Below the pieces are notes generated by a model. It was not told the DNA's origin and did no database searches. It saw nothing but the letters and a program-made list of their open reading frames with translations. Shown one piece after another: positions 28,805-37,556 of a DNA stretch of 64,000 nt. Position numbers and translations under genes: made by a program. Every line of letters begins with the position of its first letter. Within the stretch, counting starts at the first letter, position 1. This DNA is from Pseudomonas guariconensis (lineage in GTDB: Bacteria; Pseudomonadota; Gammaproteobacteria; Pseudomonadales; Pseudomonadaceae): NCBI RefSeq assembly GCF_900102675.1, contig NZ_FMYX01000008.1:170965-234964 (forward strand), given 5' to 3'.

Positions 28805-28820
28805 TGGAAGGCTTCTTGCA
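28805..28820 (+). promoter_or_regulatory. Probable sigma-54 promoter of flhA
   Basis: TGGAAGGCTTCTTGCA has GG at 28806-28807 and GC at 28818-28819, the right spacing. The TTGC box is exact and the -24 box is weaker. It lies 57 bases before flhA, which is RpoN/FleQ dependent in P. aeruginosa. Confidence 0.65.
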
Positions 28821-28876
28821 AAGGCAGCGCCAAACGCCCATTCAGGCGTCAAAGTTTTGCTTGAAGAGGATTTGCG

Positions 28877-31006
28877 GTGGATCGCACTCAGTTAATCAAC
28901 AGCGCCCGAAACAACCTGGCTGGTCTCGGCCGGGGCAACCTGGGCGTGCCGCTGTTGCTGCTGGTGATGATGGCAATGATGATGTTGCCGATTCCACCGT
29001 TCCTGCTCGACGTTTTCTTCACCTTCAACATCGCCCTGTCGATCGTCGTCCTGCTGGTCTGCGTATACGCCCTGCGCCCGCTGGACTTCGCTGCGTTTCC
29101 CACCATCCTGCTCGTGGCAACCTTGCTGCGTCTTGCCCTGAACGTGGCCTCCACGCGTGTGGTCATGCTCCACGGCCAGGAAGGCCACGGTGCTGCGGGC
29201 AAGGTGATCCAGGCCTTCGGCGAGGTGGTGATCGGCGGCAACTACGTGGTCGGTGCGGTGGTGTTCGCCATCCTCATGATCATTAACTTCGTCGTGGTCA
29301 CCAAGGGCGCCGGGCGCATTTCCGAGGTGAGCGCACGTTTCACCCTTGACGCGATGCCTGGCAAGCAGATGGCGATCGACGCCGACCTCAATGCGGGCCT
29401 GATCGACCAGGCTCAGGCCAAGGCCCGACGCGCCGAAGTCGCCCAGGAAGCCGAGTTCTATGGCTCCATGGACGGTGCCAGCAAGTTCGTTCGCGGCGAC
29501 GCCATCGCCGGGCTGCTGATCCTGTTCATCAACCTTATCGGCGGCATGCTCATCGGTATCCTGCAGCATGGCATGTCGGCCGGCGAGGCGGGCAAGGTCT
29601 ACGCCTTGCTGACCATCGGTGACGGTTTGGTGGCGCAGTTGCCCTCGCTGCTGCTGTCCACCGCCGCCGCGATCATGGTGACCCGAGCCTCCAGTTCCGA
29701 GGACATGGGCAAGCTGATCAATCGGCAGATGTTCGACTCGCCCAAAGCGTTGGCTGTTTCGGCGGCGCTGATGATCGTCATGGGCTTGGTTCCGGGCATG
29801 CCGCATATCGCCTTCCTGGGGCTTGGCGCGGCGGCCGGGGGCGGTGCCTACCTGGTCTGGCGTCGTCAGCAACAGGCCAAGCTCAAGGCCCAGGAAGAAG
29901 CGCAGCGCCAGCAGGACCTGCTGCCATCGCCCCAGCGTGCCTTGGAAACCAAGGAACTGGGTTGGGACGATGTGACGCCAATCGACATGATCGGCCTTGA
30001 GGTCGGTTATCGCCTGATTCCGCTGGTGGACCGCAACCAGGGTGGCCAGCTGTTGGCGCGGATCAAGGGGGTGCGCAAGAAGCTGTCCCAGGACCTGGGC
30101 TTTCTCATGCCCACTGTGCATATTCGCGACAACCTGGACCTGCAGCCGAGCGCCTATCGCCTCACCTTGATGGGGGTGATCCTGGCTGAGGCGGAGATCT
30201 ATCCGGACCGGGAGCTGGCCATCAACCCGGGCCAGGTCTTCGGCACGCTCAACGGTATCGCTGCGCGCGACCCGGCGTTTGGTCTTGAGGCGGTGTGGAT
30301 CGATGTCGGGCAGCGTGCCCAGGCCCAGTCGCTGGGCTACACCGTGGTCGACGCCAGCACGGTGGTGGCCACCCACCTCAACCAGATCCTGCAGAAACAT
30401 TGCCATGAACTGATCGGCCATGAAGAGGTCCAGCAACTGTTGCAAGTATTGGCCAAAGGTTCGCCTAAACTTGCCGAGGAGCTGGTACCGGGTGTCATTT
30501 CGTTGTCAGGCTTGCTCAAGGTCCTGCAGGCGTTGTTGGCCGAGCAGGTGCCGGTGCGGGACATCCGCAGTATCGCCGAGGCAATCGCCAACAATGCTGG
30601 CAAGAGTCAAGATACCGCCGCGCTGGTGGCGGCAGTGCGCGTCGGATTGTGTCGCGCCATCGTGCAAAGCATTGTCGGCGTTGAGTCCGAGCTGCCTGTG
30701 ATCACCCTCGAACCAAGGTTGGAACAGATTTTGCTCAATAGTCTGCAAAGGGCCGGGCAAGGCCAGGAAGACGGTGTTCTCCTGGAGCCGAGCATGGCCG
30801 AGAAGCTGCAGCGATCGCTGATCGAAGCGGCCCAGCGTCAGGAGATGCAAGGCCTGCCGGCCATTCTTCTGGTCGCCGGCCCGATCCGCGCCATGCTGTC
30901 GCGCTTCGGTCGCCTGGCTGTACCGAATTTGCATGTTCTGGCGTATCAGGAAATACCTGACAACAAGCAAGTCACCATCGTTGCCACCGTGGGCCCCAAC
31001 GGCTGA
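28877..31006 (+). CDS. flhA: Flagellar export gate protein FlhA
   Basis: 709 residues: an N-terminal part with about eight membrane helices (25-325), including the FHIPEP-type loop (charged segment GAGRISEVSARFTLDAMPGK), and a large cytoplasmic domain (about 360-709) that forms the nonameric docking ring for chaperone-substrate complexes. It starts at GTG 28877, with the Shine-Dalgarno GAAGAGGA 6 bases upstream. flhF follows after 11 bases. Confidence 0.97.
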   Translation: MDRTQLINSARNNLAGLGRGNLGVPLLLLVMMAMMMLPIPPFLLDVFFTFNIALSIVVLLVCVYALRPLDFAAFPTILLVATLLRLALNVASTRVVMLHGQEGHGAAGKVIQAFGEVVIGGNYVVGAVVFAILMIINFVVVTKGAGRISEVSARFTLDAMPGKQMAIDADLNAGLIDQAQAKARRAEVAQEAEFYGSMDGASKFVRGDAIAGLLILFINLIGGMLIGILQHGMSAGEAGKVYALLTIGDGLVAQLPSLLLSTAAAIMVTRASSSEDMGKLINRQMFDSPKALAVSAALMIVMGLVPGMPHIAFLGLGAAAGGGAYLVWRRQQQAKLKAQEEAQRQQDLLPSPQRALETKELGWDDVTPIDMIGLEVGYRLIPLVDRNQGGQLLARIKGVRKKLSQDLGFLMPTVHIRDNLDLQPSAYRLTLMGVILAEAEIYPDRELAINPGQVFGTLNGIAARDPAFGLEAVWIDVGQRAQAQSLGYTVVDASTVVATHLNQILQKHCHELIGHEEVQQLLQVLAKGSPKLAEELVPGVISLSGLLKVLQALLAEQVPVRDIRSIAEAIANNAGKSQDTAALVAAVRVGLCRAIVQSIVGVESELPVITLEPRLEQILLNSLQRAGQGQEDGVLLEPSMAEKLQRSLIEAAQRQEMQGLPAILLVAGPIRAMLSRFGRLAVPNLHVLAYQEIPDNKQVTIVATVGPNG

Positions 31007-31017
31007 GGTAGTGGGTT

Positions 31018-32331
31018 ATGCAAGTTAAGCGTTTTTTCGCCGCCGATATGCGTCAGGCCATGAAGCTGGTCCGGGATGAGCTTGGCTCCGACGCCGCCAT
31101 CATCGGCAACCGGCGCATCGCCGGCGGTGTCGAGTTGACGGCCGCGCTGGACTACAAGCTGTCCGCCCTGGCCCCACGCGTGCCGAACATCGAACTCGAG
31201 GACGAGCTGCGCAAAACCCAGACGCGCATCGCCACCGCCCAGGCCGAACTGAGCACACGCAACGAAAGCGACGAGATCGGCAATCGCCAATTGTTCGCCG
31301 GATTGTCGTTGACCGCCTCCGAGCCACTGGTCGAGCCACAGGTTGACGCGCCGGCGCAGGTTGCGGCTCCAGCGCCGGCACCGGTCGATCCGCGTCTGTT
31401 CGATGCCATGCGCTCGGAGCTGTCGGGCCTGCGCGAATTGCTCGAAGTCCAGCTCGGATCCCTGGCCTGGAGCCAACTGCAGGGCAACAAGCCGCAGCAG
31501 GCCAACCTTTGGCGTCGCTTGCAGCGTATCGGCCTGTCGGGCCCGATCGCTCGCGAAGCACTCGAGCTTGCCGGCGAGATCGAAGACCCGCGCCACGCCT
31601 GGCGCATGATCTTGGCCCACCTGGCACGGATGATCCAGGTCCCCGAGATCGAGCCGATCGAAGAGGGCGGTGTGATCGCCATGGTCGGTCCGGCTGGTAT
31701 GGGCAAGACCACCACGTTGGCAAAGCTGGCGGCGCGCTACGTGCTCAAATACGGCGCCCAGCATCTGGCGCTGGTGAGCATGGACAGCTTCCGCATTGGC
31801 GCCCAAGAGCAGCTCAAGACATTGGGGCGCATCCTCAATGTGCCGGTTACCTATGTCGACCCGGGCCAGTCCTTGGCCCAGGCGCTCGATCCGCTGTTGC
31901 GCAAGCGCGTGGTGCTGATCGACACCGCAGGCCTGCAGGCCAGCGACCCGGCCCTGCGGCTGCAACTGGAGAGCCTGGCCGGACGCGGCATCGCCGCCAA
32001 GAACTACCTGGTACTGGCCACCACCAGCCAGAAGCAGGTGCTGACCGCCGCCTACCACAGCTACAAGCGCTGTGGCCTGGCCGGCTGCATCCTGACCAAG
32101 CTTGATGAAACGGCCAGCCTCGGCGAAGTGCTGAGCCTTGCCATCAGTCACGAATTGCCCGTGGCCTATCTGACCGATGGACCGCGCATTCCTGACGACC
32201 TGCAACTGCCGCGCAAACATCAGTTAGTCAGCCGTGCGGTCAGTGTGCAGATGCAGGACGAGCCCAGCGAAGAGGCGATGGCCGACATGTTCGCTGATCT
32301 CTACCACAACCCAGGCAAGCGTGCGGGTTGA
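31018..32331 (+). CDS. flhF: SRP-like GTPase FlhF, flagellar pole determinant
   Basis: 437 residues: a basic N-terminal domain with MQVKRFFAADMRQAMKLVRD, a variable Ala/Pro-rich linker (about 95-130) and the NG GTPase domains with the P-loop GPAGMGKTT (Lys230) and the DTAG motif (LIDTAGLQAS). FlhF places the first flagellar components at the cell pole; it works together with FleN, the next gene. Confidence 0.95.
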   Translation: MQVKRFFAADMRQAMKLVRDELGSDAAIIGNRRIAGGVELTAALDYKLSALAPRVPNIELEDELRKTQTRIATAQAELSTRNESDEIGNRQLFAGLSLTASEPLVEPQVDAPAQVAAPAPAPVDPRLFDAMRSELSGLRELLEVQLGSLAWSQLQGNKPQQANLWRRLQRIGLSGPIAREALELAGEIEDPRHAWRMILAHLARMIQVPEIEPIEEGGVIAMVGPAGMGKTTTLAKLAARYVLKYGAQHLALVSMDSFRIGAQEQLKTLGRILNVPVTYVDPGQSLAQALDPLLRKRVVLIDTAGLQASDPALRLQLESLAGRGIAAKNYLVLATTSQKQVLTAAYHSYKRCGLAGCILTKLDETASLGEVLSLAISHELPVAYLTDGPRIPDDLQLPRKHQLVSRAVSVQMQDEPSEEAMADMFADLYHNPGKRAG

Positions 32332-32419
32332 CGAATGGACAGCGCAAAGTACCTGCATCCTGAGCGTCGTGTTCAGCTCCTGATGTGGCCTGGGCCCCGA
32401 GACAAGGTAAAGAACAAAC

Positions 32420-33253
32420 ATGGGTAGCATGCATCCCGTACAGGTGATCGCCGTGACCGGCGGTAAAGGTGGCGTGGGCAAGACCAACGTTTCAGTGAAC
32501 CTGTCCCTGGCGCTGGCCGAGCTCGGCCGCCGGGTCATGTTGCTGGATGCCGACCTGGGCCTGGCCAACGTCGACGTCCTGCTGGGGCTGTCGCCCAAGC
32601 GCACCCTGGCCGATGTCATCGAAGGGCGCTGCGAGCTGCGCGATGTGCTGTTGCAGGGGCCAGGCGGTGTGCGCATCGTGCCGGCCGCCTCCGGCACCCA
32701 GAACATGGTGCACCTGGCGCCAGCCCAGCATGCCGGGCTGATCCAGGCGTTCAGCGAGATCGGCGACAACCTCGATGTGCTGGTGATCGATACCGCCGCG
32801 GGAATCGGGGACTCGGTGGTGAGCTTCGTGCGCGCCGCGCAGGAGGTGCTGTTGGTGGTCTGCGACGAGCCGACCTCGATCACCGATGCCTACGCCTTGA
32901 TCAAGCTGCTCAACCGCGATTACGGCATGAACCGCTTCCGGGTCCTGGCCAACATGGCGCAGAGCCCGCAGGAAGGGCGCAACCTGTTTGCCAAGTTGAC
33001 CAAGGTCACGGATCGCTTCCTGGACGTCGCCTTACAATACGTCGGTGCCGTGCCTTACGACGAATGTGTACGCAAGGCGGTGCAGAAGCAGCGGGCGGTC
33101 TATGAGGCCTTCCCTCGATCCAAGTGTGCGCTGGCCTTCAAGGCCATCGCGCAGAAGGTCGACAGCTGGCCGCTGCCTGCCAACCCGCGCGGGCACCTGG
33201 AGTTTTTCGTCGAGCGTCTGGTGCAGCCTACCAGCGCAGGACCGGTACTATGA
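32420..33253 (+). CDS. fleN: MinD-like ATPase FleN (FlhG), flagellar number regulator
   Basis: 277 residues with the deviant Walker A GGKGGVGKT (Lys16, Lys21), the switch region DADLGLANVDVLLG and the Walker B strand VLVIDTAAGIG. The C-terminal amphipathic membrane-targeting helix of the family is expected near the end. FleN binds FleQ and lowers its activity, keeping flagellar number at one or a few. Two possible ATGs (residues 1 and 4) exist. The stop overlaps the fliA start by 4 bases. Confidence 0.95.
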   Translation: MGSMHPVQVIAVTGGKGGVGKTNVSVNLSLALAELGRRVMLLDADLGLANVDVLLGLSPKRTLADVIEGRCELRDVLLQGPGGVRIVPAASGTQNMVHLAPAQHAGLIQAFSEIGDNLDVLVIDTAAGIGDSVVSFVRAAQEVLLVVCDEPTSITDAYALIKLLNRDYGMNRFRVLANMAQSPQEGRNLFAKLTKVTDRFLDVALQYVGAVPYDECVRKAVQKQRAVYEAFPRSKCALAFKAIAQKVDSWPLPANPRGHLEFFVERLVQPTSAGPVL

Positions 33254-33990
33254 ATGCGAGCGGTTTCAAGATGTACAGCCGGGCGGCGCGTGATGCCCAG
33301 TACGAACTGGTCGAACGTTATGCCCCTCTGGTCAAGCGCATTGCCTATCACTTGCTGGCGCGCCTGCCGGCCAACGTACAGGTCGAGGACCTGATCCAGG
33401 CGGGCATGATCGGCTTGCTGGAAGTGGCCAACAAATACGATGCCAGCAAGGGCGCGAGCTTCGAAACCTACGCCGGCATCCGCATTCGTGGGGCCATGCT
33501 CGATGAGGTACGCAAGGGGGATTGGGCGCCGCGTTCGGTACATCGCAACACCCGCATGGTCAGCGACGCGATACGCGCCGTGGAGGCCAGAACCGGTCGC
33601 GACGCTAAAGATCATGAAGTTGCTGCCGAACTCCAATTGAGTCTCGATGATTATTACGGGATTCTGAACGACACCCTGGGCAGTCGCCTGTTCAGCTTCG
33701 ACGACCTCCTGCAGGACGGCGAGCACGAAGGGCTGCACGAGGATGGCGCCAGTGGCCAGCTGGAACCTTCGCGGGACCTGGAAGACGAGCGCTTCCAGGC
33801 CGCGCTGACCGAAGCCATCGCCAACCTGCCGGAGCGTGAGCGTCTGGTGCTGGCGCTGTACTACGACGAAGAGCTGAACCTCAAGGAAATCGGTGAGGTG
33901 CTTGGGGTCAGCGAGTCGCGTGTCAGCCAGTTGCACAGCCAGTGCGCCGCGCGCCTGCGCAGCCGTCTCGGGGAATGGCGGGCACGTTGA
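33250..33990 (+). CDS. fliA: Flagellar sigma factor sigma-28
   Basis: 246 residues with sigma-70 regions 2 (about 20-95, LVKRIAYHLLARLPANVQVEDL), 3 and 4 (about 185-240, with ERLVLALYYDEELNLKEIGEVLG). It transcribes late flagellar and chemotaxis genes, including fliC through the site at 5069-5095. Its activity is blocked by FlgM (not in the window), which is the target of HsbA. Translation is coupled to fleN by an ATGA overlap. Confidence 0.97.
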   Translation: MNASGFKMYSRAARDAQYELVERYAPLVKRIAYHLLARLPANVQVEDLIQAGMIGLLEVANKYDASKGASFETYAGIRIRGAMLDEVRKGDWAPRSVHRNTRMVSDAIRAVEARTGRDAKDHEVAAELQLSLDDYYGILNDTLGSRLFSFDDLLQDGEHEGLHEDGASGQLEPSRDLEDERFQAALTEAIANLPERERLVLALYYDEELNLKEIGEVLGVSESRVSQLHSQCAARLRSRLGEWRAR

Positions 33991-34082
33991 GCCAGGGTTC
34001 GCCACCGTCGTTGGATGTTGTACCGAATTGATTGAATGCGCGTCCGGGGGCCGGGCGCGTTTAAGACTGCTTGGAGGTCTAA

Positions 34083-34469
34083 TTGAACAAAGACATGAAA
34101 ATCCTCATCGTTGACGACTTTTCGACGATGCGGCGGATCATCAAGAACCTGTTGCGTGACCTGGGCTTCACCAACACCGAGGAGGCCGACGACGGCACCA
34201 CGGCGTTGCCGATGCTGGAAAACGGCCACTATGACTTCCTCGTGACCGACTGGAACATGCCTGGCATGTCCGGCATCGACCTGCTGCGCAAGGTCCGTGC
34301 CCATGACCGCCTCAAGGGTATGCCGGTGTTGATGGTGACCGCTGAAGCCAAGCGCGACCAGATCATCGAAGCGGCCCAGGCCGGGGTCAACGGCTATGTG
34401 GTCAAGCCCTTCACCGCCCAGGTGCTCAAGGAGAAGATCGAAAAGATCTTCGAACGCGTCAACGGCTGA
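34083..34469 (+). CDS. cheY: Chemotaxis response regulator CheY
   Basis: A single receiver domain. The TTG at 34083 has GGAGG 5 bases upstream and gives 128 residues ([12 protein letters not shown]); the conventional ATG at 34095 is 17 bases from that site and gives 124 residues, so the TTG is favoured by spacing. The phosphoacceptor in LVTDWNMPG is Asp52 counted from the ATG; the acidic pair, a threonine and a lysine of the active site are all present. CheY-P binds FliM and is dephosphorylated by CheZ, the next gene. Confidence 0.95.
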   Translation: MNKDMKILIVDDFSTMRRIIKNLLRDLGFTNTEEADDGTTALPMLENGHYDFLVTDWNMPGMSGIDLLRKVRAHDRLKGMPVLMVTAEAKRDQIIEAAQAGVNGYVVKPFTAQVLKEKIEKIFERVNG

Positions 34470-34487
34470 GTCACGTCAGGGGGCGCC

Positions 34488-35276
34488 ATGGAGCAAATGA
34501 ACACATCGTTGGGGGAGTTCGAGTCGACCCTGAAGAAACACGCCCAGGAACTGGTCGAGAGCCTCGAGCACGGCCGGTTCGGCGAGGCGGTGCAGCTGAT
34601 CCACCAGCTGAACCAGACCCGCGACCGCGGCCTGTACCAGGAAGTCGGCAAGCTCACCCGCGAGCTGCACAGTGCGATCGTCAGCTTCCAGATCGACCCG
34701 CGCATGCCGCAGGCCGAGGAAGTGTCGCAGATCACCGACGCCACCGAGCGCTTGTCCTACGTGGTCAAGCTCACCGAAGGCGCGGCCAACCGCACCATGG
34801 ACCTGGTGGAGGCGAGCACGCCGCTGCTCAACGACCTGCAGGCCGAGGCCCAGAATCTGAGCACCGACTGGCAGCGCTTCATGCGCCGTGAAGTCGCAGC
34901 GCCGGAGTTTCGTGATCTGGTCAAGCGCGTCGACAGTTTCCTGACGCAAAGCGCCGAGGGGAACCGCAAGGTCGCTGGCCATCTCAACGACATTCTCCTG
35001 GCCCAGGACTACCAAGACCTCACCGGTCAGGTGATCAAACGGGTGACCGCGCTGGTCACCGAAGTCGAAAGCAATCTGCTCAAGCTCGTGCTGATGGCCA
35101 GCCAGGTCGACCGTTTTGCCGGTATCGAACATGACCACCAGCAGCTGCGTGCTGAAAAAGATCAAGAAAAACATCCGACTCGGGGTGAAGGTCCGCAGAT
35201 TCATGCCGATAAGCGTGAAGATGTCGTGTCCGGTCAGGACGACGTCGACGATTTGCTGTCCAGCCTGGGTTTTTAG
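34488..35276 (+). CDS. cheZ: CheY-P phosphatase CheZ
   Basis: 262 residues, mainly a long four-helix hairpin. The catalytic segment QDYQDLTGQ carries Asp177 and Gln181, which match Asp143 and Gln147 of E. coli CheZ. The C-terminal CheY-binding peptide DDVDDLLSSLGF (251-262) is joined by a charged linker (about 222-248). It ends the CheY signal and directly precedes cheA. Confidence 0.95.
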   Translation: MEQMNTSLGEFESTLKKHAQELVESLEHGRFGEAVQLIHQLNQTRDRGLYQEVGKLTRELHSAIVSFQIDPRMPQAEEVSQITDATERLSYVVKLTEGAANRTMDLVEASTPLLNDLQAEAQNLSTDWQRFMRREVAAPEFRDLVKRVDSFLTQSAEGNRKVAGHLNDILLAQDYQDLTGQVIKRVTALVTEVESNLLKLVLMASQVDRFAGIEHDHQQLRAEKDQEKHPTRGEGPQIHADKREDVVSGQDDVDDLLSSLGF

Positions 35277-35288
35277 GGAGCACGTTCA

Positions 35289-37511
35289 ATGAGCTTCGGC
35301 GCCGATGAAGAAATCCTCCAGGATTTCCTGGTAGAGGCCGGCGAAATCCTCGAGCAACTGTCCGAGCAATTGGTCGAGCTGGAAAGCCGACCGGAAGATG
35401 CGGACCTGCTCAATGCGATCTTCCGCGGTTTTCACACTGTAAAAGGGGGCGCCGGCTTCCTTCAGCTCAATGAGCTGGTGGAGTGCTGCCATATCGCCGA
35501 GAACGTGTTCGACATCCTGCGCAAAGGTGAGCGCCGGGTCGATGCGGAATTGATGGATGTGGTGCTCGAGGCACTGGATACGGTCAACAGCATGTTTGGC
35601 CAGGTGCGCGAGCGCAGCGACATTACCCCGGCCACGCCGGAGTTGCTGGCCGCACTGTCGCGTCTGGCCGAGCCGGCCGGTGCCGAGGCCCCAGCGCCTG
35701 CGGCCCAGGCTCCAGCCGTCGCCGAAGCCGAGCCTGCGGTCGAGCCCGACATCACCGATAGCGAGTTCGAACAACTGCTCGACTCGCTCGATGCGGTGAA
35801 GGCCCAGGCCGAGGCTACCGAACAGCTGCAGGGTGAGGTCGCGGGAAGCGACAGCGACGAGATCACCGATGCCGAGTTCGAGTCGCTGCTCGATCAGTTG
35901 CATGGCAAAGGCCAGTTTTCTGCCCAGACGCCTGCGCCTGTGTCGGCTGACAGCGTCGCGGCGCCGAGCAGCGATGAAATCACCGACGATGAATTCGAAG
36001 CGTTGCTCGATCAGTTGCACGGCAAGGGCACCTTCGCCGCCGATGCACTGCCCGGCGCCACGGCCCAGGCACCTGCTTCGGTCGAGGCGGGCGCCCAAAG
36101 TGGTGACATCACCGAGCACGAATTCGAAGCTTTGCTGGATCAGCTACACGGCAAAGGCAAGTTCTCCAGTGACGCGGCCGTGGCTGCGCCTGAGGCCGTG
36201 GCGGCCTCTGCCGTGGCCAAGGCCGACAGCAAGCCTGTCGCCAAGCCTGAACCGGCGCCGGTGGCCAAGCCTGCGGCTGCCAAACCGGCCGCGCCGGCCC
36301 GCGCAGCAGCCCCAGCCGCCGAAAAGCCTACGGCCAGCGAAGCGGAAACCACTGTGCGGGTCGACACCGCGCGCCTGGACGAGATCATGAACATGGTCGG
36401 CGAACTGGTGCTGGTGCGTAACCGTCTGGTACGCCTGGGCCTGAACAGCGGCGATGAGGCCATGTCCAAGGCTGTGTCCAACCTCGACGTGGTCACCGCC
36501 GACCTGCAGACCGCGGTCATGAAGACCCGCATGCAGCCCATCAAGAAGGTCTTCGGCCGCTTCCCACGGCTGGTTCGCGACTTGGCCCGCCAGCTCAAGA
36601 AGGAAATCAACTTGGAGCTGGTCGGTGAGGACACCGACCTGGACAAGAACCTGGTCGAGGCCTTGGCCGACCCGCTGGTGCACTTGGTACGCAACGCCGT
36701 CGACCATGGCATCGAAATGCCCGAGGAGCGCGAAGGCGCCGGCAAGGCACGGACCGGCCACGTGGTGCTGTCGGCCGAGCAGGAAGGCGACCACATCCTG
36801 CTGTCGATCTCCGACGACGGCAAGGGCATGGACCCTAACATCCTGCGGGCCAAGGCTGTCGAAAAGGGCCTGATGGACAAGGATGCCGCCGATCGCCTGA
36901 GCGAATCCGATTGCTACAACCTGATCTTCGCGCCGGGCTTTTCCACCAAGACCGAGATCTCCGACGTGTCCGGTCGCGGTGTGGGCATGGACGTGGTCAA
37001 GACCAAGATCTCCCAGCTCAACGGCTCGATCAACATCTTCTCGGCCAAGGGCCAGGGTTCGAAGATCGTCATCAAGGTGCCCTTGACGCTGGCGATAATG
37101 CCGACCTTGATGGTGATGCTGGGCAACCAGGCGTTCGCCTTCCCGCTGGTCAACGTCAACGAGATCTTCCACCTGGACCTGTCGCGCACCAACGTGGTCG
37201 ACGGCCAGGAAGTGGTGATCGTGCGCGACAAGGCGCTGCCACTGTTCTATCTCAAGCGGTGGCTGGTCCAGGACCAGGTGCATGAGGAGCAGCGCGAAGG
37301 CCACGTGGTGATCCTGTCGGTCGGCACCCAGCGTATCGGCTTCGTGGTCGATCAGCTGGTGGGCCAGGAAGAGGTGGTGATCAAGCCGCTGGGCAAGATG
37401 CTCCAGGGCACCCCGGGCATGTCCGGCGCGACCATCACCGGCGACGGTCGCATCGCGTTGATCCTCGATGTGCCGAGCATGCTCAAGCGTTACGCCGCCC
37501 GGCGAATTTGA
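35289..37511 (+). CDS. cheA: Chemotaxis histidine kinase CheA with repeated acidic motifs
   Basis: 740 residues, longer than E. coli CheA (654). Order: P1 Hpt domain with phosphorylated His49 (FHTVKGGAGF); a long linker (about 125-355) that holds four copies of a motif like DEITDDEFEALLDQLHGKG (from residues 154, 190, 229 and 273) and then an Ala/Pro/Lys-rich stretch; P3 dimerisation helices (about 365-425); P4 kinase domain (NAVDHGIEMPEER; FSTKTEISDVSGRGVGMDVV); P5 CheW-like domain (about 600-735). I do not see a classical P2 CheY-binding domain, so the repeats may take over that job (inference). It passes phosphate to CheY and CheB. Confidence 0.96.
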   Translation: MSFGADEEILQDFLVEAGEILEQLSEQLVELESRPEDADLLNAIFRGFHTVKGGAGFLQLNELVECCHIAENVFDILRKGERRVDAELMDVVLEALDTVNSMFGQVRERSDITPATPELLAALSRLAEPAGAEAPAPAAQAPAVAEAEPAVEPDITDSEFEQLLDSLDAVKAQAEATEQLQGEVAGSDSDEITDAEFESLLDQLHGKGQFSAQTPAPVSADSVAAPSSDEITDDEFEALLDQLHGKGTFAADALPGATAQAPASVEAGAQSGDITEHEFEALLDQLHGKGKFSSDAAVAAPEAVAASAVAKADSKPVAKPEPAPVAKPAAAKPAAPARAAAPAAEKPTASEAETTVRVDTARLDEIMNMVGELVLVRNRLVRLGLNSGDEAMSKAVSNLDVVTADLQTAVMKTRMQPIKKVFGRFPRLVRDLARQLKKEINLELVGEDTDLDKNLVEALADPLVHLVRNAVDHGIEMPEEREGAGKARTGHVVLSAEQEGDHILLSISDDGKGMDPNILRAKAVEKGLMDKDAADRLSESDCYNLIFAPGFSTKTEISDVSGRGVGMDVVKTKISQLNGSINIFSAKGQGSKIVIKVPLTLAIMPTLMVMLGNQAFAFPLVNVNEIFHLDLSRTNVVDGQEVVIVRDKALPLFYLKRWLVQDQVHEEQREGHVVILSVGTQRIGFVVDQLVGQEEVVIKPLGKMLQGTPGMSGATITGDGRIALILDVPSMLKRYAARRI
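35748..36158 (+). repeat. Four in-frame copies of an acidic LL motif inside cheA
   Basis: Copies start at 35748 (divergent), 35856, 35973 and 36105. The last three each end in LLDQLHGKG and encode 18-19 residues, separated by 20-25 residues of Ala/Pro/Ser-rich spacer. The first copy diverges after LLDSL. Confidence 0.92.
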
Positions 37512-37556
37512 TTTCGGTGGCGCACCTTGGCGGTTGCGCCGCCTAATGGAGTGTTT

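Larger units (their letters stand above)
28522..28876. other. Intergenic region between flhB and flhA
   Basis: 355 bases without a credible gene. It holds a P. putida-type REP palindrome (28688-28720), a stretch reading GGCGAAAAGCGCCAC that recurs in similar form in the 56.7-57.2 kb gap, and a sigma-54 promoter for flhA (28805-28820). It splits what could be one export-gene operon into two. Confidence 0.75.
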
